Part shown: one piece after another, positions 20,389 to 30,076 of the stretch
Layout: each line of letters starts with the position of its first letter
Numbering within the stretch: the first letter of the stretch is position 1
Origin: Microbacterium paraoxydans
Lineage (GTDB): Bacteria; Actinomycetota; Actinomycetes; Actinomycetales; Microbacteriaceae
Assembly (NCBI RefSeq): GCF_018224615.1
Contig: NZ_JAGTUK010000003.1
Span: forward strand, 124,001-188,000
Length of the DNA: 64,000 bases
Direction of reading: 5' to 3'
Made by a program: the position numbers and the translations under genes
Notes under the pieces: generated by a model
Seen by the model: the letters and a program-made list of their open reading frames with translations, nothing else
The model's database searches: none
Told to the model about the DNA's origin: nothing

Positions 20389-21831
20389 ATGTCATCTCTG
20401 GAATACGCTCCCGCACCGGAGTCCACCGCGATCCTGAACCTCAGGGACAGCTACGGCCTGTTCATCGACGGCGAGTTCGTCGATGGCACGGGCACCCCGT
20501 TCACCACCATCTCGCCGTCGAGCGAGAAGCGCATCGCGGAGATCGCCTCCGCGAGCGATCAGGACATCGACCGCGCGGTCGCCGCCGCGCGCCGCGCCTA
20601 CGACAAGACCTGGTCGAAGATGAGCGGCCGCGACCGCGGCAAGTACCTCTTCCGCATCGCGCGGCTCGTGCAGGAGCGCGCCAGGGAACTGGCCGTGGCG
20701 GAGAGCCTCGACAACGGCAAGCCGATCAAGGAGAGCCGCGACGTGGACGTGCCCCTCGTCGCCTCCTGGTTCTTCTACTACGCGGGCTGGGCGGACAAGC
20801 TCGACTACGCGGGGCTCGGCGCCAACCCGCGCTCGCTCGGCGTCGCCGGCCAGGTCATCCCGTGGAACTTCCCGCTGCTCATGCTCGCGTGGAAGCTCGC
20901 GCCGGCCCTCGCCGCCGGCAACACGGTGGTGCTGAAGCCGGCCGAGACCACGCCGCTGACGGCGCTGATCTTCGCGGAGATCCTGCAGCAGGCCGACCTC
21001 CCCGCCGGTGTCGTCAACATCGTGACGGGTGCCGGTGCGACCGGCGCCGCGCTCGTGCGTCACCCCGACGTCGACAAGGTCGCCTTCACGGGCTCCACGG
21101 GCGTCGGTCGCGACATCGCCCGCGCGGTCGCCGGCACCAACAAGAAGCTCACGCTGGAGCTCGGCGGCAAGGCCGCGAACATCGTGTTCGATGACGCCCC
21201 GATCGATCAGGCCATCGAGGGCATCGTCAACGGGATCTTCTTCAACCAGGGTCACGTGTGCTGCGCGGGTAGCCGTCTGCTCGTGCAGGAGTCGGTCCAC
21301 GACGAGGTCGTGGACCGCCTGAAGGCCCGGCTGTCGACGCTGCGCCTCGGCGACCCCCTCGACAAGAACACCGACATCGGTGCCATCAACTCCGCCGCGC
21401 AGTTGGCCCGCATCCGCGAGCTGAGCGACATCGGCGAGGCCGAGGGTGCCGAGCGCTGGACCGCCGACTGCGCGATCCCGGATCAGGGATTCTGGTTCGC
21501 GCCGACGATCTTCACGGGGGTCGAGGCGGCACACCGCACCGCGCGGGACGAGGTGTTCGGGCCCGTGCTGTCCGTGCTGACCTTCCGCACGCCCGCCGAG
21601 GCGATCGCGAAGGCGAACAACACGCCCTACGGCCTGTCCGCGGGCATCTGGTCCGACAAGGGCTCGCGCATCCTCGCCGTGGCGGACCGGCTGCGCGCGG
21701 GCGTGGTGTGGGCCAACACCTTCAACCGTTTCGACCCGTCGAGTCCGTTCGGCGGCTACAAGGAGTCCGGATACGGCCGCGAGGGCGGTCGTCAGGGTCT
21801 CACCGCGTACCTCAAGGGAGCCGCAGCATGA
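20389..21831 (+). CDS. Aldehyde dehydrogenase (active subunit)
   Basis: A 480-residue NAD(P)-dependent aldehyde dehydrogenase. The Rossmann-side motif IPWNFPLLML, the FTGSTGVG loop, the general-base Glu in LELGGK and the catalytic cysteine (Cys291 in GHVCCAGSR) are all present, as is the late EVFGPVLSV. In this operon the natural substrate is likely the acetaldehyde released by DeoC. I start at the ATG at 20389, eight bases after AAGGAAC; an in-frame ATG at 20365 adds eight residues without a site. It overlaps the next gene by ATGA. Confidence 0.92.
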   Translation: MSSLEYAPAPESTAILNLRDSYGLFIDGEFVDGTGTPFTTISPSSEKRIAEIASASDQDIDRAVAAARRAYDKTWSKMSGRDRGKYLFRIARLVQERARELAVAESLDNGKPIKESRDVDVPLVASWFFYYAGWADKLDYAGLGANPRSLGVAGQVIPWNFPLLMLAWKLAPALAAGNTVVLKPAETTPLTALIFAEILQQADLPAGVVNIVTGAGATGAALVRHPDVDKVAFTGSTGVGRDIARAVAGTNKKLTLELGGKAANIVFDDAPIDQAIEGIVNGIFFNQGHVCCAGSRLLVQESVHDEVVDRLKARLSTLRLGDPLDKNTDIGAINSAAQLARIRELSDIGEAEGAERWTADCAIPDQGFWFAPTIFTGVEAAHRTARDEVFGPVLSVLTFRTPAEAIAKANNTPYGLSAGIWSDKGSRILAVADRLRAGVVWANTFNRFDPSSPFGGYKESGYGREGGRQGLTAYLKGAAA

Positions 21832-22679
21832 GCAAGCGACTGAGTGTTCCGAAGACCTACAAGCTCGCGATCGGCGGGGCCTTCCCGCGCAGCGAGTCCG
21901 GCCGCACGTACGAGGTGGTGTCGCGCAAGGGCGGCTTCCTCGCGAACGCCGCCAAGGCCTCGCGCAAGGACGCGCGCGACGCGGTGGTCGCCGCCCGCGC
22001 GGCCGTGAAGGGGTGGTCGGGGGCGACCGCCTACAACCGCGGCCAGGTGCTGTACCGCATCGCCGAGGTGCTGGAGGGTCGTCGCGCGCAGTTCATCGAC
22101 GAGATCGTGGCGCAGGAGGGCGTGTCGTCATCGGCGGCTGCCGCACAGGTGGACGAGACGATCGACCTCTGGGTCTGGTACGCCGGCTGGTGCGACAAGT
22201 ACGCCCAGGTGGCCGGGAACGCGAACCCCGTGTCCGGTCCGTACTTCAACATCTCGGTTCCGGAGCCGACCGGCGTGGTGGCGATCGTCGCCCCGCAGGA
22301 CTCGGCGCTGCTCGGACTCGCGTCGGTCGTGGCACCGGCGCTGGTCGCAGGCAACACGGTCGTCGTGGTGGCGAGCGAGCAGTACCCGCTGTCGGCCATC
22401 AGCCTCGCCGAGGTGCTGGCGACGAGCGACGTGCCCGGCGGGGTCGTGAATGTCCTCACCGGCTCGGCGGCCGAGATCGCGCCGTGGCTCGCATCGCATC
22501 AGGACGTGAACGCCCTCGATCTGGCGGGTGCCGGTGCCCTGGACTGGGTCGACCTGCAGATCGCGGCGGCGGAGACCCTGAAGCGCGTGCTCGCGCCGGG
22601 CGAGGTCGTCGCCTCGCCGGAGCGGATCGCCGCCTTCACCGAGGTGAAGACGGTCTGGCACACCAAGAGCATGGTCTGA
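21828..22679 (+). CDS. Truncated aldehyde dehydrogenase-like protein without catalytic domain
   Basis: A 283-residue protein homologous to the N-terminal coenzyme-binding half of aldehyde dehydrogenases (GWSGATAYNRGQVLYRIAEVLEG; PTGVVAIVAP; VAPALVAGNTVVVV; LATSDVPGGVVNVLTG). It ends before the catalytic Cys region, the usual NFPL is replaced by DSAL, and no LELGGK Glu is seen. There is no frameshift, and a later part of the gene does not follow, so it looks like an intact short protein and not a decaying gene. It is translationally coupled to the active dehydrogenase and could be a non-catalytic partner. A hairpin terminator ends the operon. Confidence 0.85.
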   Translation: MSKRLSVPKTYKLAIGGAFPRSESGRTYEVVSRKGGFLANAAKASRKDARDAVVAARAAVKGWSGATAYNRGQVLYRIAEVLEGRRAQFIDEIVAQEGVSSSAAAAQVDETIDLWVWYAGWCDKYAQVAGNANPVSGPYFNISVPEPTGVVAIVAPQDSALLGLASVVAPALVAGNTVVVVASEQYPLSAISLAEVLATSDVPGGVVNVLTGSAAEIAPWLASHQDVNALDLAGAGALDWVDLQIAAAETLKRVLAPGEVVASPERIAAFTEVKTVWHTKSMV

Positions 22680-22685
22680 CGACGA

Positions 22686-22737
22686 CTCGAACGAGGGCCC
22701 CGTCGCGCATCGCGCGGTGGGGCTCTCGTCGTTCGAG
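22686..22737 (+). terminator. Stem-loop ending the deo/aldehyde dehydrogenase operon
   Basis: Outer arms CTCGAAC/GTTCGAG and inner arms GAGGGCCCC/GGGGCTCTC (one mismatch) form one long bulged hairpin with a further GCGC/GCGC tip. Confidence 0.65.
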
Positions 22738-22822
22738 GGCGCCAGCGCCCGCTCAGGGCGGGTGGCATTCGCGATCGCGGAACGACTCGTCGCCAATGCG
22801 GCCCGGTGTCGCATGCAGCGGT

Positions 22823-22828
22823 TAGGCT
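22823..22828 (+). promoter_or_regulatory. Candidate -10 of clpX
   Basis: TAGGCT, with a start expected near 22835 and a leader of about 32 bases containing the strong site AGGAGG before the clpX ATG. Confidence 0.35.
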
Positions 22829-22866
22829 CGAAGGACGATCTCTGATCCCCCCATAGGAGGACGCGC

Positions 22867-24135
22867 ATGGCCCGCATCGGTGAAAGCGCTGACCTGTTCA
22901 AGTGTTCTTTCTGCGGAAAGAGCCAGAAGCAGGTGCAGCAGCTCATCGCCGGCCCCGGCGTGTACATCTGCGACGAGTGCGTCGAGTTGTGCAACGAGAT
23001 CATCGAGGAGCGGATGGCGGAGTCGTCCGCCGAGGGTGTCGCGGAGTTCGAGCTGCCCAAGCCCCGCGAGATCTTCTCCTTCCTCGAGGAGTACGTGGTC
23101 GGCCAGGAGCCTGCGAAGCGGGCGCTCGCGGTCGCCGTGTACAACCACTACAAGCGCGTCCGCGCGCACGGCACTCTGCAGCCCGCGGAGCAGAAGGCCG
23201 AAGAAGTCGAGATCGCGAAGAGCAACATCCTGCTCATCGGGCCGACCGGCTGCGGCAAGACCTACCTGGCGCAGACGCTCGCGAAGCGCCTCAACGTGCC
23301 GTTCGCCGTGGCCGACGCGACCGCGCTCACCGAGGCCGGTTACGTGGGCGAAGACGTGGAGAACATCCTCCTCAAGCTCATCCAGGCCGCCGACTACGAC
23401 GTGAAGCGCGCCGAGCAGGGCATCATCTACATCGACGAGGTCGACAAGATCGCCCGCAAGGCGGAGAACCCGTCGATCACGCGGGACGTGTCGGGCGAGG
23501 GCGTGCAGCAGGCGCTGCTGAAGATCATCGAGGGCACGGTTGCCTCGGTGCCCCCGCAGGGCGGCCGCAAGCACCCGCACCAGGAGTTCCTGCAGATCGA
23601 CACCTCAAACGTGCTGTTCATCGTGGCCGGTGCCTTCGCCGGGCTGGAGGACATCGTGTCGGCCCGTGTCGGCAAGCACGGCGTCGGGTTCGGCGCCCCG
23701 CTGCACGACAAGGGCAAGGACCTCGACCTCTTCAGCGAGGTGCTCCCCGAGGATCTGCACAAGTTCGGGCTGATCCCGGAGTTCATCGGTCGCCTCCCCG
23801 TGGTCACCAACGTCTCGCCGCTCGACCAGGCCGCACTGATCGACATCCTCACCGGCCCGCGCAACGCGCTCGTGAAGCAGTATCAGCGCATGTTCGAGCT
23901 CGACGGCGTGCAGCTCGAGTTCGAAGAGGAGGCGCTCCGCTCGATCGCCGACCTCGCGGTGGAGCGCAAGACCGGCGCCCGTGGGCTCCGCGCCATCCTC
24001 GAAGACGTGCTCGGTCCGGTGATGTTCGAGATCCCCTCGGCGGAAGATGTCGCGAAGGTCATCATCACCCGCGCCGCCGTCGACGAGGGCGCGCCGCCCA
24101 CCGTGGTGATGGAGCGCAAGCGCAAGAGCGCCTGA
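22867..24135 (+). CDS. clpX: ATP-dependent Clp protease ATP-binding subunit ClpX
   Basis: A 422-residue AAA+ unfoldase that feeds ClpP. The N-terminal zinc-binding domain has Cys13, Cys16, Cys35 and Cys38; Walker A is GPTGCGKT near 125-132; Walker B is [10 protein letters not shown]; the sensor and pore motifs ([20 protein letters not shown], the IGF-like loop region) follow. Length is normal. AGGAGG lies eight bases before the ATG. It is separated from clpP1-clpP2 by the deo operon, an arrangement different from the usual clpP-clpX adjacency. Confidence 0.97.
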   Translation: MARIGESADLFKCSFCGKSQKQVQQLIAGPGVYICDECVELCNEIIEERMAESSAEGVAEFELPKPREIFSFLEEYVVGQEPAKRALAVAVYNHYKRVRAHGTLQPAEQKAEEVEIAKSNILLIGPTGCGKTYLAQTLAKRLNVPFAVADATALTEAGYVGEDVENILLKLIQAADYDVKRAEQGIIYIDEVDKIARKAENPSITRDVSGEGVQQALLKIIEGTVASVPPQGGRKHPHQEFLQIDTSNVLFIVAGAFAGLEDIVSARVGKHGVGFGAPLHDKGKDLDLFSEVLPEDLHKFGLIPEFIGRLPVVTNVSPLDQAALIDILTGPRNALVKQYQRMFELDGVQLEFEEEALRSIADLAVERKTGARGLRAILEDVLGPVMFEIPSAEDVAKVIITRAAVDEGAPPTVVMERKRKSA

Positions 24136-24143
24136 CCCGCGCG

Positions 24144-24173
24144 GTCGCCGTCGCGAGCGATCGACGGTGCGAC
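24144..24173. terminator. Possible hairpin between clpX and the convergent GyrI-like gene
   Basis: GTCGCCGTCG can pair with CGACGGTGCGAC with a two-base bulge across an 8-base loop. Weak compared with the other hairpins here. Confidence 0.4.
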
Positions 24174-24189
24174 GCCGGGTGGTGGCGGC

Positions 24190-24687
24190 TCAGCCGACGG
24201 GCATGATGAGGTCGGTGCGCAGCTGGTCCTCCTCGGTGTCGGGATCGGAGACGTACACCTCGATCCAGATGCTCCGTGGATGAAGGCCCTCGGTGGCCGC
24301 GCGCTCGGCGAGCGCCGCCCACGCGTCGCCGAGTCCGTCATAGGAACCGTGCAGCGTGGTCGCGACAGCGGAACCCGAGGGGAGAGCCGATGCGACGACG
24401 GAGCCGCCGGTACCGACGGGAATCGCGGCGGACGGGGGCGCCTGAACGGGAAAGCCCAGCTCGAGGTCGAACACTCCCATCGGGTCGCCGTAGTAGATCG
24501 CGATGGCGGGGCCGGTCGGGGTGAGCGTGCCGTCGGCGAAGGTCGCGCCGATGGCGCGGTAGCCCGTGTCGAACGCGTCGCGGAGGTCGGAGAGGCGGAT
24601 GCCCTCGTGGCGGATGACGGCGAGCGGGATCGCGTCCAGTTCGAGTCGGGTCGCGGGGCCGAATGGATTGTCAGGGAATGCGTCCAT
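24190..24687 (-). CDS. GyrI-like effector-binding domain protein
   Basis: A 165-residue single-domain protein resembling the GyrI-like/BmrR effector-binding fold: two beta-alpha-beta-beta units starting PATRLELDAIPLAVIRHEGI and ASALPSGSAVATTLHGSYDGLGDAWAALAERA, with the conserved GPAIAIYYGDP and a C-terminal IWIEVYVSDPDTEEDQLRTD. Stand-alone members bind hydrophobic cations or act as small-molecule hydrolases; no DNA-binding domain is present. It lies 19 bases downstream of the M3 peptidase gene on the same strand. Confidence 0.75.
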   Translation of the reverse strand: MDAFPDNPFGPATRLELDAIPLAVIRHEGIRLSDLRDAFDTGYRAIGATFADGTLTPTGPAIAIYYGDPMGVFDLELGFPVQAPPSAAIPVGTGGSVVASALPSGSAVATTLHGSYDGLGDAWAALAERAATEGLHPRSIWIEVYVSDPDTEEDQLRTDLIMPVG

Positions 24688-24706
24688 GCGGCCAGCGTGC
24701 CACGGG

Positions 24707-26758
24707 TCAGCCGTTCAGTCCACGACGTTCCAGGAGCGGGGCGATGTCGGCGTCGCGACCGCGGAAGCCGCGGTAGGCCTCCAGCGGGTCTCTCGAGCCG
24801 CCCACGCCCAGAAGGCGGCGGCGGAATCGCTCCCCGTTCTCGCGCGTGAGCCCGCCGTTCTCGCGGAACCACTCGACCGTGTCGGCGTCGAGCACCTCGC
24901 TCCAGATGTAGGAGTAGTAGCCCGCGCTGTAGCCGCCGGAGAACACGTGCGCGAAGTACGTCGATGAGTAGCGCGTGGGCACGGCCGGGTCGTCGAGCCC
25001 GATGTCGGCGAGGGCCGCAGCCTCGAACTCCGCCACCTCCGTGACCGGCGCGTCGGCGTCGAGGCGATGCCACGCCTGGTCGAGCCACGCCGCGGCCAGG
25101 TACTCGCTCGTGGCGTGACCCTGGTCGAACGACGAGGTGGAGCGCAGGCGCTCGACGATCGCGGGATCGAGCGGCTCGCCCGTCCGGTGGTGTCTGGCGT
25201 AGTTGTCGAGCACCTCCGGCCACAGGATCCACATCTCGTTGACCTGGCTGGGGAACTCCACGAAGTCGCGGAACACATTGGTTCCCGCGAAGTGCGGATA
25301 CGTCACCGCGGCGAACAGCCCGTGCAGCGCGTGCCCGAACTCGTGGAACAGCGTGGTGACCTCGTCGAACGTGAGCAGTGTCGGCTCGTCGTCGCCGGGA
25401 CGAGGCACGTTGAGGTTGTTGACCACGACGGGGGCCGTGCCCCGCAGCCGCGACTGGCTGACGATCGCGTTCATCCAGGCGCCGCCGCGCTTCGTGTCGC
25501 GCGTGTACAGGTCGAGCACGTACAGCCCGAGCGTCGACCCGTCCTCCTCGCGCACCTCGAACACACGCGCCCCGGGGTGATAGGCGACGAGGTCCGTCCG
25601 CTCCCTGAACGTGATGCCGTACAGCGCGGTCGCGGCGAAGAACACGCCATCGCGCAGCACGCGCTCCGCCTCGAACCACGGCCGTAGCGCCGCGGTGTCG
25701 ATGTCGTAGGTGGCCGCCCTGACCCGCTCGGTCAGGTACGCCCAGTCGTGCGCTTCGACGGGGTACGGCGTCGCCTCGGTCTCGTCGACCAGCTTCTGGA
25801 GGGCAGCCCGCTCGGACGCGGCGTTCCGCGCGGCCGGGGCGGCCAGACGGCGCAGCATCCGCTCCACCGCGTCGGGGGATCCCGCGGTCTCGTCGGCGGT
25901 GACGTAGGCGGCGTGGGAGGCGTAGCCGAGCAGCCGTGCCCGTTCCGCGCGAAGCCGCACGATCTCGGTGAGCACGGGGCGGTTGTCGTTCGCGTTGTCG
26001 CGTGACCCCCGGGCACGGGAGGCGGTCAGGATGCGCCGACGAGACTCCCGGTCGCGCAGCTGGGCGAGCGCCGGGTGTCCGGTGAACAGCGGCAGAGGCA
26101 GCAGGTACGCATCATCGAGGCCGCGGTCCTGCGCCGCCCGTGCCGCCGCCGACACCTCGCCCGTGCTGAGCCCGTCGAGTTCCTCGGCGCTGCGGAACAC
26201 CACGGCGAGGTCGTTCGTGTCGTCGAGGAGGTTGCGTTCGAACGTGTTGCTGAGCGTGGAGAGCTGCTGGTTGAGCAGGGTGAGCCGCGCTTTGGCCTCG
26301 TCGTCGAGGGCGGCACCGGCGTGCGTCATCTCCCGGTGATGGCGCTCGACCAGGTAGCGCTGCTCGGGGTCGAGGTCGAGCTCGTCGAGGCGGTCGTGCA
26401 CCTGCTGCACGCGCCAGTACAGGGCGCTGTCGAGCGTGATCGCGTCGCGGTGCGCGGCCATGAGCGGCGCGAGCTTCTCGTCCACGGCCTGGATCTCGGG
26501 TGTGGCATCGGCAGAGCTGACGGTGTAGAACGTGTGCGCCACCCGCTCCAGCAGTTCCCCGGAGCGTTCGAGCGCCTCGATCGTGTTCTGGAAGGTGGGC
26601 ATCGACCGCGCCCGCGTGATGGCGGCGATCTCCTGGCGCTGCGCGGCGAAGGCGGCCTGGAACGCCGGGAGGTAGTGCTCCGCGCGGATCGCCCGGTAGT
26701 CCGGCAGCCCGAACGGGAGGGACGACGGCTGGAGGAGCGGGTTCATGGCGTCGGTCAT
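24707..26758 (-). CDS. dcp: M3 family oligopeptidase (peptidyl-dipeptidase Dcp-like)
   Basis: A 683-residue zinc metallopeptidase of the thimet oligopeptidase family. The zinc motif HEFGHALHG lies near residue 470, with the third-ligand Glu in the following NVFRDFVEFPSQ segment; the later EVLDADTVEWFRENGGL and SGGYSAGYYSYIWS regions are typical of Dcp. No signal peptide, so it is cytosolic and cleaves short peptides. Second gene of a minus-strand operon after the LysR regulator (9-base gap). An internal ATG at 26746 is an alternative start. Confidence 0.9.
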   Translation of the reverse strand: MTDAMNPLLQPSSLPFGLPDYRAIRAEHYLPAFQAAFAAQRQEIAAITRARSMPTFQNTIEALERSGELLERVAHTFYTVSSADATPEIQAVDEKLAPLMAAHRDAITLDSALYWRVQQVHDRLDELDLDPEQRYLVERHHREMTHAGAALDDEAKARLTLLNQQLSTLSNTFERNLLDDTNDLAVVFRSAEELDGLSTGEVSAAARAAQDRGLDDAYLLPLPLFTGHPALAQLRDRESRRRILTASRARGSRDNANDNRPVLTEIVRLRAERARLLGYASHAAYVTADETAGSPDAVERMLRRLAAPAARNAASERAALQKLVDETEATPYPVEAHDWAYLTERVRAATYDIDTAALRPWFEAERVLRDGVFFAATALYGITFRERTDLVAYHPGARVFEVREEDGSTLGLYVLDLYTRDTKRGGAWMNAIVSQSRLRGTAPVVVNNLNVPRPGDDEPTLLTFDEVTTLFHEFGHALHGLFAAVTYPHFAGTNVFRDFVEFPSQVNEMWILWPEVLDNYARHHRTGEPLDPAIVERLRSTSSFDQGHATSEYLAAAWLDQAWHRLDADAPVTEVAEFEAAALADIGLDDPAVPTRYSSTYFAHVFSGGYSAGYYSYIWSEVLDADTVEWFRENGGLTRENGERFRRRLLGVGGSRDPLEAYRGFRGRDADIAPLLERRGLNG

Positions 26759-26767
26759 GCCCCGAGC

Positions 26768-27706
26768 CTAACGATCCGCGTGCTCCCCGCCGTCGGCGTC
26801 GTCGCGCAGCCGGGTCATCACGGCGCGCAGGGCCTCGACGACCACGCGCACCGAGCGCCGTCGCAGATTCTCCGGCCGGGCGAGCACGTCGATCATGCGG
26901 TGGGTGCTCACGCCGCGCAACGGGATACGCACGATGTCGCGGTCGTCGACGCTGCGCGACGTGAACCGCGGCAGCATGCCGAGCACGCCCCCGGCGGCGA
27001 CGACCGCGGAGACCGCTCCGTAGTCGTTGATGCGGTGGTGGATGTCCACCGGGCGTCCGGCGACGGCCGACACCGCCCGCAGGACGTCGTCGGGGGAGTA
27101 GCCGACGCGACTGGTCACCCAGCGTTCCCCGGCCACGTCGGCCGGCTTCACGCTCGAACGACTGGCGAGCGGGTGGTCAGCCGCGACGGCCACGTCGAGC
27201 GGTTCGCGCACGAGGGTGACGCTGCGCACGCCGTCCGCGGGCCACGGATCGGAGTGCTCCATGCGATGCGCGAGCACGAGGTCGTAGCGGGACGTGAGGG
27301 CGGGGAACTCGCTCTGGGCCACGTCCTCGTCGGTGAGCTGCACGGTGGGGGCGTCGCCCGCCGCCGTCAGTTCGCGCAGCAGCGGTCCGAACAGTGCCTG
27401 GCCGACACTGTGGAAGCCGCTGACGCTCACGACGCCGGTGGCCGCCGCTTCGAAGTCGTCCAGCGCGTGGCGGGCGGCGGCCATGGCGTCGATCGCCTCG
27501 GTGCCGGCGGCCGCCAGGACCGCGCCCGCGGGTGTGAGCACGAGCGTGCGCCCCTCGCGGCGGGTCAGCGGCGTGGGGAAGCCGCGCTGGAGGGCGGCGA
27601 GCTGCTGCGACACCGCGGAGGGCGTGACGCGCAGGGCGTCTGCCACCGCGGTCGCGCTCCCGAGCGCGCCGAGTTCGCGAAGGATCTGCAGTTGATGGAG
27701 CTCCAC
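26768..27706 (-). CDS. LysR-type transcriptional regulator
   Basis: A 312-residue regulator with an N-terminal winged helix (ELHQLQILRELGALGSATAVADALRVTPSAVSQQLAAL, about 2-40) and a periplasmic-binding-like effector domain (about 90-295). The GTG start lies six bases after a TAAACT -10 on the minus strand, so the mRNA is probably leaderless. It is divergent from tdh-kbl and leads the M3 peptidase gene; either could be its target. Confidence 0.9.
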   Translation of the reverse strand: MELHQLQILRELGALGSATAVADALRVTPSAVSQQLAALQRGFPTPLTRREGRTLVLTPAGAVLAAAGTEAIDAMAAARHALDDFEAAATGVVSVSGFHSVGQALFGPLLRELTAAGDAPTVQLTDEDVAQSEFPALTSRYDLVLAHRMEHSDPWPADGVRSVTLVREPLDVAVAADHPLASRSSVKPADVAGERWVTSRVGYSPDDVLRAVSAVAGRPVDIHHRINDYGAVSAVVAAGGVLGMLPRFTSRSVDDRDIVRIPLRGVSTHRMIDVLARPENLRRRSVRVVVEALRAVMTRLRDDADGGEHADR

Positions 27707-27788
27707 CCCGTCAGTTTAGGCGCCACTACAGAAACGCTGCAGGAAGTCCCGATTGTTCTACAGTGAGCGATGCGCTGGAATCGGAGTC
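27707..27788. promoter_or_regulatory. Divergent lysR / tdh control region
   Basis: On the minus strand TAAACT (27713-27718) is a leaderless -10 for the regulator. On the plus strand TACAGT (27759-27764) is a -10 candidate for tdh. CTACAG occurs twice (27726-27731 and 27758-27763), and a CTGCAG palindrome lies between; LysR-type proteins often bind such paired sites. Confidence 0.45.
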
Positions 27789-28832
27789 ATGAAGGCGTTG
27801 TTCAAGGAAGAACCGGGCGCAGGTCTCGCCCTGGTCGATCGACCGGACCCGACCGCCGGGCCCGGAGACGTGATCATCCGCGTCTTGCGGACCGGGATCT
27901 GCGGCACCGATCTGCACATCCACCGCTGGGACGACTGGGCGGCCTCCGCCATCGCGACCCCGCTCATTCCCGGGCACGAGTTCTACGGCGAGGTCGTGGA
28001 GGTCGGACCGCTCGTGCAGGACATCGCGGTCGGCGACCGGGTGTCGGGCGAGGGTCACATCGTGTGCGGCACGTGCCGGAACTGCCGTGCCGGCCGCCGC
28101 CAGATGTGCATCCGCACGATCGGGCTCGGGCTGCAGCGCGACGGTGCGTTCGCGGAGTACCTGGCGCTGCCCGCCGCCAATGTCTGGGTGCATCACGCCG
28201 AGGTGACGCCCGAGCTCGGTGCGATCTTCGATCCCCTCGGCAACGCCGTGCACACGGCGCTGACGTACCCCCTGGTGGGTGAGGACGTGCTCGTGACCGG
28301 GTGCGGCCCGATCGGGCTGATGGCGATCGCGGTGGCCCGGCACGCGGGCGCCCGGTTCATCGCCGCCACCGACGTGAGTGCCCCGCGCCTGGCGATGGCA
28401 CGGTCGATGGGCGCGGACGAGGTCGTGGACGTGTCGCAGCGCGATGTGCGCGACGCGCAGCGCGTGCTCGGCATGCGCGAGGGCTTCGACATCGGCTTCG
28501 AGATGAGCGGTGCGGCATCGGCGCTCCCGGCCATGATCGACAACATGAACCACGGCGGCCGGATCGCGATGCTGGGGCTGCCGAGCGGTGGCTTCGAGAT
28601 CGACTGGGGCAAGCTGGTGACCCACATGCTCACGATCAAGGGCATCTACGGTCGCGAGATGTTCGAGACGTGGAACGCCATGGGCGCGATGCTGCAGACC
28701 AGCGCCGCCCTCCGTGCTGCCATCGCTCGCGTGATCGCCGACGTGGTGCCGGCGCGCGAGTGGGAACGGGGCTTCGCGGCCGCGGCCTCGGCGGGCACGG
28801 GCAAGATCATCCTCGATTGGACGGAGCTGTGA
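27789..28832 (+). CDS. tdh: L-threonine 3-dehydrogenase
   Basis: A 347-residue zinc-dependent medium-chain dehydrogenase that oxidises L-threonine to 2-amino-3-ketobutyrate. Catalytic zinc ligands lie in [11 protein letters not shown] and GHEFYGEV; the structural zinc cysteines in [15 protein letters not shown]; the NAD loop is [11 protein letters not shown]. Assignment to Tdh rather than a generic sugar alcohol dehydrogenase rests on similarity to E. coli Tdh and on the next gene, kbl. I use the ATG at 27789 (MKALFKEE), which matches the family N terminus. The stop overlaps the kbl ATG (TGATG). Confidence 0.92.
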   Translation: MKALFKEEPGAGLALVDRPDPTAGPGDVIIRVLRTGICGTDLHIHRWDDWAASAIATPLIPGHEFYGEVVEVGPLVQDIAVGDRVSGEGHIVCGTCRNCRAGRRQMCIRTIGLGLQRDGAFAEYLALPAANVWVHHAEVTPELGAIFDPLGNAVHTALTYPLVGEDVLVTGCGPIGLMAIAVARHAGARFIAATDVSAPRLAMARSMGADEVVDVSQRDVRDAQRVLGMREGFDIGFEMSGAASALPAMIDNMNHGGRIAMLGLPSGGFEIDWGKLVTHMLTIKGIYGREMFETWNAMGAMLQTSAALRAAIARVIADVVPAREWERGFAAAASAGTGKIILDWTEL

Positions 28833-30010
28833 TGTACGGAGACTTCAAGACCCACGTGGCGACCGAGCTCGCCGGCATCGAGGAGGCGGGGCTCACGAAG
28901 CGCGAGCGCGGCATCCGCGGACCGCAGAGCGCGGAGATCACGGCAGACGGCGTCGAGGTGCTGAACTTCTGCGCCAACAACTACCTCGGACTGGCCGACG
29001 ACCCGCGCCTCGTCGCGTCGGCGACCGCGGCCCTCCAGGACTGGGGCTACGGGCTCGCCAGCGTCCGCTTCATCTGCGGCACGCAGGAACAGCACCTGGA
29101 GCTGGAGCGGCGGCTGGCCGGCTTCCTCGGCACCGACGACGCGATCCTGTACTCGTCGTGCTTCGACGCGAACGGCGGCGTGTTCGAGACGCTGTTCTCC
29201 GCGGAGGACGCGATCATCTCGGACGAGCTCAACCATGCGTCGATCATCGACGGGATCCGGCTCTCCAAGGCGCGGCGCCTGCGCTACCGCAACCGCGACC
29301 TGGCCGATCTGGAGGAGCAGCTGCGGGCGGCGGCCGACGCGCGGTTCCGCGTGATCGTGACGGACGGTGTGTTCTCGATGGACGGCTACATCGCCCCGCT
29401 CGCCGAGATCTGCGACCTGGCCGATCGCTACGACGCCCTGGTGTTCGTCGACGACTCCCACGCGGTGGGCTTCGTGGGGGAGCACGGTCGCGGCACGCCG
29501 GAGCTGTGCGGGGTGTCCGACCGCGTCGATATCTACACCGGCACGTTCGGCAAGGCGCTGGGCGGCGCGTCGGGCGGCTACGTGGCCTCGCACGCCGAGA
29601 TCGTCGCGCTGCTGCGGCAGCGGTCGCGCCCGTATCTGTTCTCGAACACCCTGGCCCCGACGATCGTCGCCGGCACGCTCACGGCGCTCGACCTCGTGGA
29701 GGGGTCGGCGGAGCTGCGAGCGCGGCTGCGCGACAACGCGGCCCTGTTCCGGCGGCGGATGACCGAGGAGGGTTTCGAACTGCTGCCGAGCGAGCACCCC
29801 ATCGTGCCGGTGATGTTCGGCGACGCGGCGAAGACCGCGCGGATCGCCCAGGCCATGCAGGAGCGCGGGATCTACGTGACGGCGTTCAGCTTCCCCGTGG
29901 TGCCGCGGGGTCTGGCGCGCATCCGCGTGCAGCTCTCGGCGGCGCACACGCCGGAGCAGGTGGAGGCGTGCGTCGCGGCGTTCGTGGCGGCGCGGGACGC
30001 GGTGGGCTGA
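28832..30010 (+). CDS. kbl: Glycine C-acetyltransferase (2-amino-3-ketobutyrate CoA ligase)
   Basis: A 392-residue pyridoxal phosphate enzyme of the alpha-oxoamine synthase family, cleaving 2-amino-3-ketobutyrate with CoA to glycine and acetyl-CoA. The Schiff-base lysine is Lys241 in [28 protein letters not shown] and [15 protein letters not shown] are typical of Kbl. With tdh it forms the two-step threonine degradation operon. Confidence 0.95.
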   Translation: MYGDFKTHVATELAGIEEAGLTKRERGIRGPQSAEITADGVEVLNFCANNYLGLADDPRLVASATAALQDWGYGLASVRFICGTQEQHLELERRLAGFLGTDDAILYSSCFDANGGVFETLFSAEDAIISDELNHASIIDGIRLSKARRLRYRNRDLADLEEQLRAAADARFRVIVTDGVFSMDGYIAPLAEICDLADRYDALVFVDDSHAVGFVGEHGRGTPELCGVSDRVDIYTGTFGKALGGASGGYVASHAEIVALLRQRSRPYLFSNTLAPTIVAGTLTALDLVEGSAELRARLRDNAALFRRRMTEEGFELLPSEHPIVPVMFGDAAKTARIAQAMQERGIYVTAFSFPVVPRGLARIRVQLSAAHTPEQVEACVAAFVAARDAVG

Positions 30011-30027
30011 GCACCCGGAGACCTTGA

Positions 30028-30076
30028 TGCAAAGAAACCCTTGCAAAGAAACATTTGCAAGGGTATCTTTGCACTC
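30028..30076 (+). promoter_or_regulatory. 46-bp inverted-repeat operator containing the whole promoter of the ArsR-type gene
   Basis: Arms 30028-30047 and 30054-30073 are inverted repeats with 19 of 20 positions matching, separated by six bases. Within the left arm TGCAAAGAAAC is also repeated directly at 14-base spacing. A -35 TTGCAA (30041-30046), a 17-base spacer and a -10 TATCTT (30064-30069) lie completely inside the palindrome; the ATG follows the -10 by seven bases, predicting a leaderless transcript. This is a textbook layout for tight autorepression. Confidence 0.75.

Noticed and set aside
21828..22679. Pseudogene call for the short aldehyde dehydrogenase
   Set aside because: Intact frame, ATGA coupling and a clean terminator after the stop argue for a genuine short protein.
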